Source: Sphingomonas kaistensis (lineage in GTDB: Bacteria; Pseudomonadota; Alphaproteobacteria; Sphingomonadales; Sphingomonadaceae). Taken from it: a DNA stretch of 64,000 nucleotides. The position numbers and the translations under genes were made by a program. The notes under the pieces were generated by a model. It had not been told where the DNA came from. It saw nothing but the letters and a program-made list of their open reading frames with translations, and did not search any database. Location of the stretch: contig NZ_CP145607.1 of assembly GCF_036884275.1 (NCBI RefSeq), positions 496,001 to 560,000 of the forward strand, written 5' to 3'. This document shows, in pieces, positions 36,156-44,637 of the stretch. Every line of letters starts with the position of its first letter. Position 1 is the first letter of the stretch.

Positions 36156-37982
36156 ATGATTCAGCGTCTTGGCGCGCGCGCGCTGCTTGGGGCCACCGCC
36201 GTTCTGGCCTTGTCCGTCGCCACTCCGGCGTCGGCGCAGCGGATCATCCGCATCGTCGCGTTCGGCGACAGCTATGCCGACACCGGCAACCTGTTCAGGC
36301 TGACGGGCCTCAATCCGGCGACTTTCCAGAACGGCATCTACTCCACCGGACGCTTTTCCGGCGGGACCAACTACATCGACAGTCTGTCGCTGCTGCTGGG
36401 CGCGCCGGTCGAGAACTTCGCCATCGGCGGTGCCAGCGCCGTGCGCGGCGCTCCGGCGACCGCCTTCGATCTACAGTTCGAGGTCGACAATTTTCTGAAC
36501 GTCGGCACGCAGTCGAGCGTGTTTCCGACCGGGGCGCCGTCGTTCGGCCCCAACGATCTCGTCACCGTGTCGATCGGCGGCAACGATGCCCGCTACTTCC
36601 AACAGGGCCTGTACGGCGCCTTCACGGTAAACGACGCGATTGCCGCATCGCGCACCCAGCTGAACCGCCTGGTTGCCGCCGGTGCGCCGACCATCAGCTT
36701 CCTTGCCGGCAACACCGCGCTGCTGCCCGAAGTCGCGACCAACCCGTCGGCACAGGCGGTCCGCAACACCTTCTCGACCACCTACAACAATGCGCTGCAG
36801 CAGACGCTGGCCGGCTATGCCGCGAACGGCGTGGTGGTGCACTATCTCGACCTTTCTCAGGTTCTCGGGTCGATCCAGGCCAACGGGGCCGCCTACGGCC
36901 TTCCGAACGGCGTCGTCTGTGCCCCGACCCAGGCGAACGTCCTGTGGGGCTGCGCCGGCTATCTGTTCTACGTCGACGGCCTGCACCTCAGCTCTGACGG
37001 CTTCCGGGTCGTCGCGCGTTACGTGCAGCGCCAGCTCCAGGCGCCGCTCAGCCTCGGCGCGACCAGCGACCTGGCGCTCGACAATGCCCTTCAGTTCGGG
37101 CGCACGCTCAACAGCCGCATGGACCTCGGCAGCCCGCGTGACGGCGAAGTGCTGGAAGGCGCGCGCGTGTTCGTGGTGGGCGACAGCTTCAGCCGCGACG
37201 TGCGTACCAGCAACGTCAGCGATCAGTTCGACATCGATTCGGTCGGCGCCACCGCCGGTGTTGAGTTCGGCTTCGGCGGCAACGGGCTGATCGGCGTCGC
37301 CGGCGGCATCACGCGCGGCAAGGCGCGGCTCGCCAACGACAGCGCCAACGTCAAGGGCAAGGGCTGGCAGGGCGGCGTCTACGCGGCCTATGCCCTCGGC
37401 CCCGTCTTCGTGCAGGGCCACGCGGGCTATGGTCGCACCGATTATGACATCAGCCGCGCGGCGGTGATCGACCGCCTGTCGGCAAGCCCCGAGGGCAGCC
37501 ATGTCGTCGCCGGAGCGAAGGCGGGCTTCCTCACCGGGCTCGGCCCGTTGCGGGTCGGACCGGTGGTCGCGCTCGACTACGCCAAGGCCAAGATCGACGG
37601 CTACACCGAGACCGGCGACAACGCGCTTCGCCTCAATGTCGGCGCACAGCGTTATTCGGCCTTAGTCGGCGGCGCGGGGCTCGAGCTTCGCGGCGACTTC
37701 AACGCCGGCGGCAGCAGCCTTCGTCCCTTCGCTTCGGCGATGATCGAAAAGGACCTGAAGGGCGACGGCCGGACGATCACCTTTGCGCAGACCGCAAGCC
37801 CGTCGATCGTCAACCGCTTCGACCTCGGCGAGCGCGACACGGGCGTCTACACCCGCTTCACCGCGGGCGCGTCGGCGCAGCTCGCCAGCAATATCCAGCT
37901 CGACATCAACGGCAGCACGACAGCCGGCAAGGACATGGGGAACGACGTCAGCGTGCAGGGCGGCGTCCGCGTCGGCTTCTAA
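36156..37982 (+). CDS. GDSL-esterase autotransporter
   Basis: The 608-residue protein has a signal peptide (to A-S-A at residue 27), an SGNH/GDSL passenger domain, and a C-terminal autotransporter barrel ending in G-V-R-V-G-F. Catalytic blocks are V-A-F-G-D-S-Y-A-D-T-G-N (Ser), S-I-G-G-N-D-A-R-Y (block III Asn) and V-D-G-L-H-L-S (Asp and His). It is comparable in layout to Pseudomonas EstA, an outer-membrane-anchored lipase. The GGGGAGG site at 36141 fixes the start at 36156. Confidence 0.93.
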   Translation: MIQRLGARALLGATAVLALSVATPASAQRIIRIVAFGDSYADTGNLFRLTGLNPATFQNGIYSTGRFSGGTNYIDSLSLLLGAPVENFAIGGASAVRGAPATAFDLQFEVDNFLNVGTQSSVFPTGAPSFGPNDLVTVSIGGNDARYFQQGLYGAFTVNDAIAASRTQLNRLVAAGAPTISFLAGNTALLPEVATNPSAQAVRNTFSTTYNNALQQTLAGYAANGVVVHYLDLSQVLGSIQANGAAYGLPNGVVCAPTQANVLWGCAGYLFYVDGLHLSSDGFRVVARYVQRQLQAPLSLGATSDLALDNALQFGRTLNSRMDLGSPRDGEVLEGARVFVVGDSFSRDVRTSNVSDQFDIDSVGATAGVEFGFGGNGLIGVAGGITRGKARLANDSANVKGKGWQGGVYAAYALGPVFVQGHAGYGRTDYDISRAAVIDRLSASPEGSHVVAGAKAGFLTGLGPLRVGPVVALDYAKAKIDGYTETGDNALRLNVGAQRYSALVGGAGLELRGDFNAGGSSLRPFASAMIEKDLKGDGRTITFAQTASPSIVNRFDLGERDTGVYTRFTAGASAQLASNIQLDINGSTTAGKDMGNDVSVQGGVRVGF

Positions 37983-37994
37983 GCCTGTCTCGAC

Positions 37995-38030
37995 GCGGCG
38001 GGAGCGCGGCTTGCGCTTCGCTCCTGCCGC
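37995..38030 (+). terminator. Long hairpin after the autotransporter gene
   Basis: GCGGCGGGAGCG pairs with CGCTCCTGCCGC over 12 bp (one G-T) with a 12-base loop, directly behind the stop at 37982. There is no T-run. It ends just before the S10 peptidase gene and probably limits read-through. Confidence 0.55.
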
Positions 38031-38066
38031 GCCATGATGGCTCCTGACCAGACAGGGGCCTTCCTC

Positions 38067-39551
38067 ATGAAATTGCACATCCTCGCCGCGACCGCGCTCG
38101 CGTGCCTTGCCGTTCCCGCCGCCGCGCAGGACAAGGACGGCAAGGTCGCGGAGGCCAAGGCCTATCAGCCGCAGATCGTCACCACCCGGCACAGCGGCAG
38201 CTTCGGCGGGCAGCGGATCAACTATTCTGCGACGATCGGCGAGACGATCCTCAAGAACAAGGACGGCGTGCCCGACGCGGCGATCGTCACCACCGCTTAC
38301 ATCAAGGAGCCGCGCGACCCATCGCGCCCGGTGACCTTCCTCTTCAACGGCGGCCCCGGCTCGGGCTCGGTGTGGCTGCAGATGGGCGCCTTCGGGCCCA
38401 AGCGCGTCGCCATCCCCAGCGATGCGCGCGACGACGGGGCGCCGCCCTATCCGATCGTCGACAACCCCGATGCCCTGCTCGACGTCACCGACATGGTGTT
38501 CATCGACCCACCGGGCACCGGCTTTTCGGTGCTGCTGCCGGGCGGCGATCCCAAGAATTACTTCGGCGTGCAGCAGGACGCCCGCGCCGTGGCCGAGGTG
38601 ATCCGCCGCTGGCTCGGCGACAATGGCCGATGGAACAGCCCCAAATATCTCGGCGGCGAAAGCTACGGCACCTTCCGTTCCGCCGCCGTCGCCAACCAGC
38701 TGGTCAACACCACTTACAACGACGTCGGCCTCAACGGCATCATCCTCATCTCGACCATCCTCGATTACAGCGGCCGCGCGGAATCCCCGGGTAACGAAGT
38801 CGGCTACATCACCACCCTGCCCTCGCTCGCGGTGACCGCCGCTTTCCACGGCAAGGCCCCGGCCGGCGATCCCTCCGTCATCGCCGAAACCGCCCGGCAA
38901 TTCGCGCTCGGGCCTTATGCGTCGTTCCTGCTCAAGGGGCAGAAGGCGCCGGCCGAGGAGCGCGCCGCGGTCCGCCGCCGCCTGGCGCAGCTGACCGGGC
39001 TGAGCGAAACCTATCTCGACCAGACCGACCTCCGCATCAGCCCGGGCCGCTTCTACAAGGAATTGCTACGCGACCGCGGCCAGACTGTCGGCCGGCTCGA
39101 CACCCGCTACACCGGCCGCGACTATGACAATGCCGGCGAAGGCCCCGACAACGATCCGAGCTTCTTCGGCATCGACGCGGGCTACACCGCCGCGATCAAT
39201 AGCTGGGCCCGCGACAGCCTGAAGTTCAAGACCGACCGCGAATATCAGGCGATCGGACGCTCGGTCCGGCCATGGGACTGGTCGACGGGAGACAGCGACC
39301 AGTACGTCAATGTCGCGCCCTATCTCGGCACCGCGCTGCGCGAGAACAGCGGCCTCAGGATCTTCGTCGGGCAGGGCTGGTACGACATGGCGACGCCCTT
39401 TTTCGGCGCCGAATACAGCCTCAGCCGCACCGGCATTCCGCAGGATCGCACCAGCTTCCATTATTATGACAGCGGCCACATGATGTATGTGCGCGACGAG
39501 GACCGGGTGAAGCTGAGCCGCGACCTGCGTCAGTTCATCCGCGCGCGCTGA
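38067..39551 (+). CDS. S10 family serine carboxypeptidase-like enzyme, exported
   Basis: The 494-residue protein starts with a Sec signal (M-K-L-H-I-L-A-A-T-A-L-A...A-A-A-Q). The S10 catalytic triad is recognisable: F-N-G-G-P-G-S-G-S (oxyanion loop), G-G-E-S-Y-G-T (Ser), V-G-Q-G-W-Y-D-M-A-T-P (Asp) and Y-Y-D-S-G-H-M-M-Y (His). Bacterial homologs are periplasmic peptidases of unknown substrate. It follows the autotransporter gene in the same direction, and the next gene begins four bases after its stop. Confidence 0.9.
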   Translation: MKLHILAATALACLAVPAAAQDKDGKVAEAKAYQPQIVTTRHSGSFGGQRINYSATIGETILKNKDGVPDAAIVTTAYIKEPRDPSRPVTFLFNGGPGSGSVWLQMGAFGPKRVAIPSDARDDGAPPYPIVDNPDALLDVTDMVFIDPPGTGFSVLLPGGDPKNYFGVQQDARAVAEVIRRWLGDNGRWNSPKYLGGESYGTFRSAAVANQLVNTTYNDVGLNGIILISTILDYSGRAESPGNEVGYITTLPSLAVTAAFHGKAPAGDPSVIAETARQFALGPYASFLLKGQKAPAEERAAVRRRLAQLTGLSETYLDQTDLRISPGRFYKELLRDRGQTVGRLDTRYTGRDYDNAGEGPDNDPSFFGIDAGYTAAINSWARDSLKFKTDREYQAIGRSVRPWDWSTGDSDQYVNVAPYLGTALRENSGLRIFVGQGWYDMATPFFGAEYSLSRTGIPQDRTSFHYYDSGHMMYVRDEDRVKLSRDLRQFIRAR

Positions 39552-39555
39552 GCCG

Positions 39556-40419
39556 ATGTCGCTGCTGCTCGCCGCCCTCGCGTTGCAAACTGCCGCGCCT
39601 GACCCGGTCGTCGGCCTGTGCCGGTTTGACGTTGCCCAGCTGAGCTTCGCCGGTTCGCCGGCGGAGCAGGCGCGCTGCCTGATGCAGCCGGTCGGGAAGC
39701 GTGGAGCGCTGGCCGCATCGCCCAAACGCCTGCCCGGCACCCTGTCGCGCGTCATGGCGGGTCGCGTACCGCTTCCCAGCCGCGACGTCGTGACGCACCT
39801 GCTCGCTGCCGAGCGGATGGACATCGGCGGTGTCGACCAGCCCGTGTCCCGCGCCCGCGACGGCGATCCCACCGCGCCGCTCGCCCGCTATTTCGTGATC
39901 CACGACACGAGCACGCCTTATTATGGCGACGAGCCGTTTCCCGCCGACATCGATGGCGACGCACGGGTCAACAGCTTCAGGCCCTACTTCCCGGCCAATG
40001 CCGATCCGGAAAAATTCCCGGTCGCGCACCTGTTCCTCAATCGCATTGGGCAGGTGCTTGTCGGCCAGCCCCTGTCACGGCCCTGGCGCGCGACCAAGCT
40101 CGAGACGCGGGTGATCGGGCTGCCGGCCAAGGGCCTGTTCCTTCATGTCGAGACGGTCATGCCCCGCCGCCGCGATCCTGCGATCGAGGGATGGAACGAC
40201 GCCATTGCGCCCAATCCCGGTTTCAGCGCGCGGCAGTATGACCGACTCGCCATCCTCTACATCGCGCTGAGCGTGCGCGCGGGCGGCTGGCTGATCCCGG
40301 CCCAGCACGCGACCATGGATCATGGCCTGCCGCAGGCGCATGACGACCCGCAAAACTTCCGTATCAAGGATTTCGACCGGGCGCTTCACCGCCGCCTCCG
40401 CGCGCTGCGACGCGACTGA
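39556..40419 (+). CDS. Exported protein, amidase-like fold suspected
   Basis: The 287-residue protein has a short hydrophobic start (M-S-L-L-L-A-A-L-A-L-Q-T-A-A), perhaps a signal peptide. The middle reads A-R-Y-F-V-I-H-D-T-S-T-P, then V-A-H-L-F-L-N-R-I-G-Q-V and, near the end, Q-A-H-D-D-P-Q-N-F-R-I-K-D-F. This spacing (I-H-D-T-S, H-x-F-x-N-R-x-G, H-D-D-P-x-x-F) recalls zinc N-acetylmuramoyl-amidases of the PGRP/Amidase_2 fold, but the family could not be confirmed by eye. It is probably co-transcribed with the S10 peptidase. Confidence 0.6.
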   Translation: MSLLLAALALQTAAPDPVVGLCRFDVAQLSFAGSPAEQARCLMQPVGKRGALAASPKRLPGTLSRVMAGRVPLPSRDVVTHLLAAERMDIGGVDQPVSRARDGDPTAPLARYFVIHDTSTPYYGDEPFPADIDGDARVNSFRPYFPANADPEKFPVAHLFLNRIGQVLVGQPLSRPWRATKLETRVIGLPAKGLFLHVETVMPRRRDPAIEGWNDAIAPNPGFSARQYDRLAILYIALSVRAGGWLIPAQHATMDHGLPQAHDDPQNFRIKDFDRALHRRLRALRRD

Positions 40420-40422
40420 TCG

Positions 40423-41112
40423 TCAGGCGGGGTGCAGCCACTCGGCGTGCTGGCCGGCAAGCCGATCGCGAAGAGCCGCCGCGCCCCCGAACTGAAAACC
40501 GAGCTGCGTGGCATAAGCGGCGCAGGCGGACAGCTTGGCGGCTCGCGCCGCGGAGTTGGCGGGAACGACAAGCGCCTGGTCGCGCGGGGGCAGATACGAG
40601 CGATCGAGATACGGCCAATCTTCCCACAGCATGGTCGTGGGCGGGTTACCCAAGGCCGCCACCGCGTCGCGCACGATCAGATGATCGACATGGCCGCCGA
40701 TCCCAAGCGGGGCGAGCAGAATGTCGGGGCGTAGGTCGGCAATCAGAGCGGCAATCGCGTCTGACACCTCTGTCTTGGCGCTGTCGTCGGCGGTGACGTC
40801 GCCGAACAAGGCCGGCGCGCTATCGTAGCCGCGATGCGGCGCCTCCAGCAGGGGCAGGTGAAGGGCCTCGGCGCCGAGACGGGCGCAGGCTTTCTTATCC
40901 TCTTCGCGGCGCAGCGCCATGTAATCGACGTCGGCCGCCAATCCCTTGTCGAGCTGGCAGGCGAGCGCGAAGCCGGTGGGCTGCGCGACGTTACCGGTGA
41001 AGATGGTCGCCACCACCACGCGCCACCCGCGCCGCGCCGCGCGAAACAGTGTCGCGCCGGCCGAAAACACCGCATCGTCGAGATGCGGCGACAAGGCGAG
41101 CAAGGTCGTCAC
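40423..41112 (-). CDS. PIG-L/LmbE family deacetylase
   Basis: The 229-residue protein has the PIG-L zinc site: L-S-P-H-L-D-D-A-V at the N-terminus (His, Asp pair) and L-G-I-G-G-H-V-D-H in the second half. PIG-L enzymes de-N-acetylate GlcNAc-inositol-type substrates (MshB in mycothiol synthesis, BshB in bacillithiol). It is the last gene of the nine-gene Ino1-YcaO operon. Its start codon is GTG, overlapping the GT4 stop as GTGA. In this setting the likely substrate is the N-acetylated product of the neighbouring glycosyltransferase. Confidence 0.9.
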   Translation of the reverse strand: MTTLLALSPHLDDAVFSAGATLFRAARRGWRVVVATIFTGNVAQPTGFALACQLDKGLAADVDYMALRREEDKKACARLGAEALHLPLLEAPHRGYDSAPALFGDVTADDSAKTEVSDAIAALIADLRPDILLAPLGIGGHVDHLIVRDAVAALGNPPTTMLWEDWPYLDRSYLPPRDQALVVPANSAARAAKLSACAAYATQLGFQFGGAAALRDRLAGQHAEWLHPA

Positions 41113-42317
41113 AACAGATGCGGCTCGGCGCGGAACCGGCAGGGGGAGCGTGGCAGGTCCGGACTGAAGTCGTGGTCCGGCGCGCTGCCGGCAAGGTCCG
41201 CGTAGATGCCCGCGATCTGCCGCCCGACCGCTTCCCAGCTATAGGTCGCGCGGCATTCCGCCAGCGCTGCGGAAGCGAGGCGCTCCCGCAAGCTCGTATC
41301 GTTGACCAGGGCCGACAGCGCCTTGGCCTGCGCGGCAATGTCGCCCGCCTCCACGAGCAAGCCGTTCTTGCCGTCGCGAATGCAGTCCACGACCCCGACC
41401 GAGCGGCACGACACCACCGCGAGCCCGCTCGCCATCGCTTCGAGGATGGTGTTGGAAAAGCCCTCGGCATAGGTTGGCGAGGCAAAGACGTGATGGCCGT
41501 GATAGAGGGCGGGCACCGCGGCGTAATCGGCATAGCCGGTGAAGGCGACGCGTTTCCCTAGGTCGAGCTCGGCTGCCAGCGCTTTCGCAGCATCGAGGTC
41601 GGGTCCGATGCCCGACACCGTCGCCCGCCACTCGCCTTCGACCCTCGTCAGCGCGTGCAGGAAATCGAGCACGCCTTTCCGCCGGTCGACCCGGCCGTGG
41701 TAAAGAATGCGGACGGGCCCGCCCGGCGCGCCGGGTGCGGGCGTGAAGCGGCGCGTATCGACCGCGCCGGGAACGATGGTGAAGCGACCGGGCGCCGTAC
41801 CGAGCCTCTCGCTCACCTCATTGGCAAAGCTGCGCCCGCCGATCAGCACCGCGCCCGCGTGATCGAGCACCCGGACCATTGCCAGCCGGTGCGTCTCGCA
41901 GCAGCTCCCGACCCAGTGGCCGTCGCCGCCCTGGATCGACACCACCGTCGGCACACCGATCCGACGCGAGGCGAGCAACGCCGCCCAGCCGGTGGGATAA
42001 CCATATTGCGCATGAAGGATGTCGAAGGGCTCGCGCTCATGCTCGGCGAGGATGGTGGCGACCATCTCATCGATGTCGCGCTCGAAGTCGCCGCCGTCCT
42101 GCTCGCCGCGCTGCTCAAGGCCGATCACCCGGACGCCCGGCACCTCCGGCGGCGGCCCGCCGCCATAGACGCGCGTGCCGAATGCATCGTCGCGATACTG
42201 GCTGATCATCGTCACAGCGTGCCCACCCGCGACCAGCTGTTCGAGTAGATTCCGGGCGTAGATCGACATGCCAGAAATGGCCGGAAAATAGCGCCGGCTG
42301 ACAAAGCAGATCCTCAC
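41109..42317 (-). CDS. GT4-family glycosyltransferase
   Basis: The 402-residue protein (start GTG 42317, overlapping the TIM-barrel stop as GTGA) has a GT-B fold of family 4. The N-terminus reads M-R-I-C-F-V-S-R-R-Y-F-P. The donor half has I-L-Y-H-G-R-V-D-R-R-K-G and S-P-T-Y-A-E-G-F-S-N-T-I-L-E-A-M-A-S-G, with the paired Glu of retaining GT4 enzymes. The family includes MshA, which attaches GlcNAc to inositol phosphate. The acceptor here is unknown; the adjacent inositol-phosphate synthase and PIG-L genes make an inositol-type acceptor attractive. Confidence 0.9.
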   Translation of the reverse strand: MRICFVSRRYFPAISGMSIYARNLLEQLVAGGHAVTMISQYRDDAFGTRVYGGGPPPEVPGVRVIGLEQRGEQDGGDFERDIDEMVATILAEHEREPFDILHAQYGYPTGWAALLASRRIGVPTVVSIQGGDGHWVGSCCETHRLAMVRVLDHAGAVLIGGRSFANEVSERLGTAPGRFTIVPGAVDTRRFTPAPGAPGGPVRILYHGRVDRRKGVLDFLHALTRVEGEWRATVSGIGPDLDAAKALAAELDLGKRVAFTGYADYAAVPALYHGHHVFASPTYAEGFSNTILEAMASGLAVVSCRSVGVVDCIRDGKNGLLVEAGDIAAQAKALSALVNDTSLRERLASAALAECRATYSWEAVGRQIAGIYADLAGSAPDHDFSPDLPRSPCRFRAEPHLL

Positions 42318-43144
42318 GCGCCGGCGGCTCGCAAGGCGGCGGCGGCTTCGGGAATGGCGAGGTGCGCGCGCGGGCTTTCGCGGCTGTATTCGACGCATAC
42401 GAGGCCGGTAAAGGCGATGTCGTTGAGGGCAGCGACTACCGCGGGCAAATCCATGTCGCCCTCGCCGAACGGCAGGTGGGTGTGATCGCCGATCTTCATG
42501 TCCTCGACCGACACGGTGCCGAGCCGGTCGGCATGGTTGCGCACCGCCTGGTCGGGCGCGATGTCTTGCGTCACCAGGCAATGCCCGGTGTCGAGCGCGA
42601 GGCGAAGTGAGGGATGCCGTTCGGCGACCGCGACATAATCACCGACGGTCTCGACCAGCATGCCGGGCTCAGGTTCGAGGCTTACCGAAACCTGCTTGTC
42701 CGCGGCATAGTCGCATACGGCGCCGAGGCCCTCATGCAGCCACGCGGTCGCCTGGTCGGGCGCCACTTCGGGCTTGGGCACGCCAGCCCAGAACGACACC
42801 GTCTCGCTGCCGAGGATGGCGGCGATATCGATCGCGCGGCAGAGGAATTGGATGCGGCGGGCACGTCCTTCGAGCGAGGGATTGAGCAAGGTCGGCTCAT
42901 GCTTTTCGCGCGGATTGAGGAGATAGCGCGCGCCGGTCTCGATCACGCTGCCGAGGCCGAGCTCATCGAGCCGCTGCTTCAGCCGTTCGGTCTGCGCGCG
43001 CCACTCCGCCGCGAAGGGATCGAGGTGATGGTGATCAAGCGTCAGCGCAACGCCCTGGTAGCCACTGTCGGCGATCAGCGACAGCGCGTCGTCGAGCCGG
43101 TGCGACGAGGCTCCGTTGGTATTGTAGGCGAGCCGAAGCGTCAT
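42314..43144 (-). CDS. Xylose-isomerase-like TIM barrel (sugar phosphate isomerase/epimerase family)
   Basis: The 276-residue protein belongs to the AP-endonuclease-2/IolE-like TIM-barrel group. Candidate metal ligands appear in order: V-S-L-E-P-E-P-G (Glu), A-L-D-T-G-H-C (Asp/His), G-D-H-T-H-L-P-F-G-E-G-D (His) and C-V-E-Y-S-R (Glu). The family isomerises or dehydrates keto-sugars and inositol derivatives. ATGA and GTGA overlaps tie it to YcaO upstream and GT4 downstream. Confidence 0.85.
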   Translation of the reverse strand: MTLRLAYNTNGASSHRLDDALSLIADSGYQGVALTLDHHHLDPFAAEWRAQTERLKQRLDELGLGSVIETGARYLLNPREKHEPTLLNPSLEGRARRIQFLCRAIDIAAILGSETVSFWAGVPKPEVAPDQATAWLHEGLGAVCDYAADKQVSVSLEPEPGMLVETVGDYVAVAERHPSLRLALDTGHCLVTQDIAPDQAVRNHADRLGTVSVEDMKIGDHTHLPFGEGDMDLPAVVAALNDIAFTGLVCVEYSRESPRAHLAIPEAAAALRAAGA

Positions 43145-44637
43145 GCCGGCTCCTTCGCCGCGGCGGCGACATGGTGCGCTTCGGGTTCGCGGTAAAGCGG
43201 GTAGAGCGGGCCGACGAGCTCGGCTGCTCGCTCGATGTCGAACCACGGTTGTCCGCCGAGCCGCTCCACCGCTTCTTCGGTCAGCCGAACCGGGCGGCGC
43301 GACGAGGTGGTCGGACCGAAGCCGACTAATCCAAGATCGCGATCGAGCAGCTTGCGCGTATTGCGCTCGCCGATCCGGGCATAGCTCATGGTCTCGACCT
43401 CGAGCCCGGGGACGATGACCTTGACGCAGGCAAGATCGACGCCGGGCGGCGACATGTCGACGTAGAGGATGTCCATTCCCGCCGCCGCCACCGCATCGAT
43501 GGTCGCACGGGCGCGGGCCGAGCCATCGGCGATCGGGGCGGCGGGAAGTTCGCCGAAGGGTTTGTGCGAGCGCACCGCGTGGACCGAACCCGCCAGCCAT
43601 CCGGCGAGGCGGCTTGCAGGGGCATGGGTCCACTCGGTCATGGCCTCGAACGCACGCGGATCGCTCGATTTGGCGGCGGCACCGCTGCGCGCCATGAACC
43701 GCTCGACATAGCCCGGCGGCGCGACCCGCTCGGCCAAGGCGCGCGGTCCGTGCGCGAACGCCTTGCGCGCGCGGGACGCGGCGAATTCGCAAATCGCCTT
43801 GGTCAGTGCCTGGTCGCGGTCGGGATGCGCGGCCTCTCCGCAGCCGGTCAGCATGATCGGTGTCGGCGGCTCGCGCCCGTCCCGCTCGCGGCCGACGCAA
43901 TACAGGTTGGCGATGCCGAATTCAGCGGTGGCGAACTTGGGCATGAGCTCGATGCCGGCTTGGTCGAAGCGATCGAGCAGCGCCCGGGTCGCGGCCGGAA
44001 GCGTCGCGGGCAGGTCGAGCAGCTTGCCCTGGTCGAGCGCGCGGAACAGGAGGCCGTTGCCGTCGCGCTGGAGCAACTCGAGCAGGCCGTGACCGACCGC
44101 CCATTCGAGGTCGGGACCGGCCCCCATGCCGTTGGAGATGATGGTGGTGAACGGCCGATAGTGCGGCTCCAGTTCCTTGGAGGAATAGGCCGCCAGATCG
44201 ATCGGCACGAGCACGGTCGAGCCATCGCGCCAGCGCCGTGCCTCGACCCAGTCGAGAGGGGTGTGACGGCCGACGAGGGACCCGGCCGGAAGGCAAAGGG
44301 TCAGCGGGTCGGCCACGCTGTCATCGCCAAGCACGGCCGCCAGCTCGGCATAGCAGCCGCGCGTCTTGGTGCGCGCCGACAGGCTGAGCGTCGGGAACAC
44401 CATTTCGGCGATTTCGCCCAGCGCGCCGAGCACCGCCTGGCCTTCGTCCTGCCCGTAGCCGACGCCGTACGGCATGATGCCGTCGAGCGCGGGATTGTCG
44501 GGAAACAGCGCGACCACCCAGACCGGGATGCCGACCGTGTCGAGATCGGTGAGGGGAAAGGCGACCAGTTCCCCAGCAGGAAAGGCATCGCGATAGGCCG
44601 CGGCGGCGGGCGGCAGGTTGGGCGGAAGTCCGGTCAT
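43141..44637 (-). CDS. YcaO-domain protein
   Basis: YcaO enzymes use ATP to phosphorylate an amide (or related) oxygen, giving azolines, thioamides or amidines. In this 498-residue protein the ATP-site motifs are recognisable: L-G-E-I-A-E (Glu75/Glu78 here), I-S-N-G-M-G-A-G-P-D-L-E-W-A-V and L-L-E187-L-L-Q190-R191-D, then A-I-C-E284-F-A-A-S-R289, and the C-terminal V-I-V-P-G-L-E. The usual E-x-x-E-R reads E-L-L-Q-R, so one metal-binding Glu is replaced by Gln. There is no PxPxP tail (it ends A-A-A-K-E-P-A), and no RiPP precursor or E1-like partner is encoded nearby. The substrate may therefore be a small molecule. Confidence 0.85.
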   Translation of the reverse strand: MTGLPPNLPPAAAAYRDAFPAGELVAFPLTDLDTVGIPVWVVALFPDNPALDGIMPYGVGYGQDEGQAVLGALGEIAEMVFPTLSLSARTKTRGCYAELAAVLGDDSVADPLTLCLPAGSLVGRHTPLDWVEARRWRDGSTVLVPIDLAAYSSKELEPHYRPFTTIISNGMGAGPDLEWAVGHGLLELLQRDGNGLLFRALDQGKLLDLPATLPAATRALLDRFDQAGIELMPKFATAEFGIANLYCVGRERDGREPPTPIMLTGCGEAAHPDRDQALTKAICEFAASRARKAFAHGPRALAERVAPPGYVERFMARSGAAAKSSDPRAFEAMTEWTHAPASRLAGWLAGSVHAVRSHKPFGELPAAPIADGSARARATIDAVAAAGMDILYVDMSPPGVDLACVKVIVPGLEVETMSYARIGERNTRKLLDRDLGLVGFGPTTSSRRPVRLTEEAVERLGGQPWFDIERAAELVGPLYPLYREPEAHHVAAAAKEPA

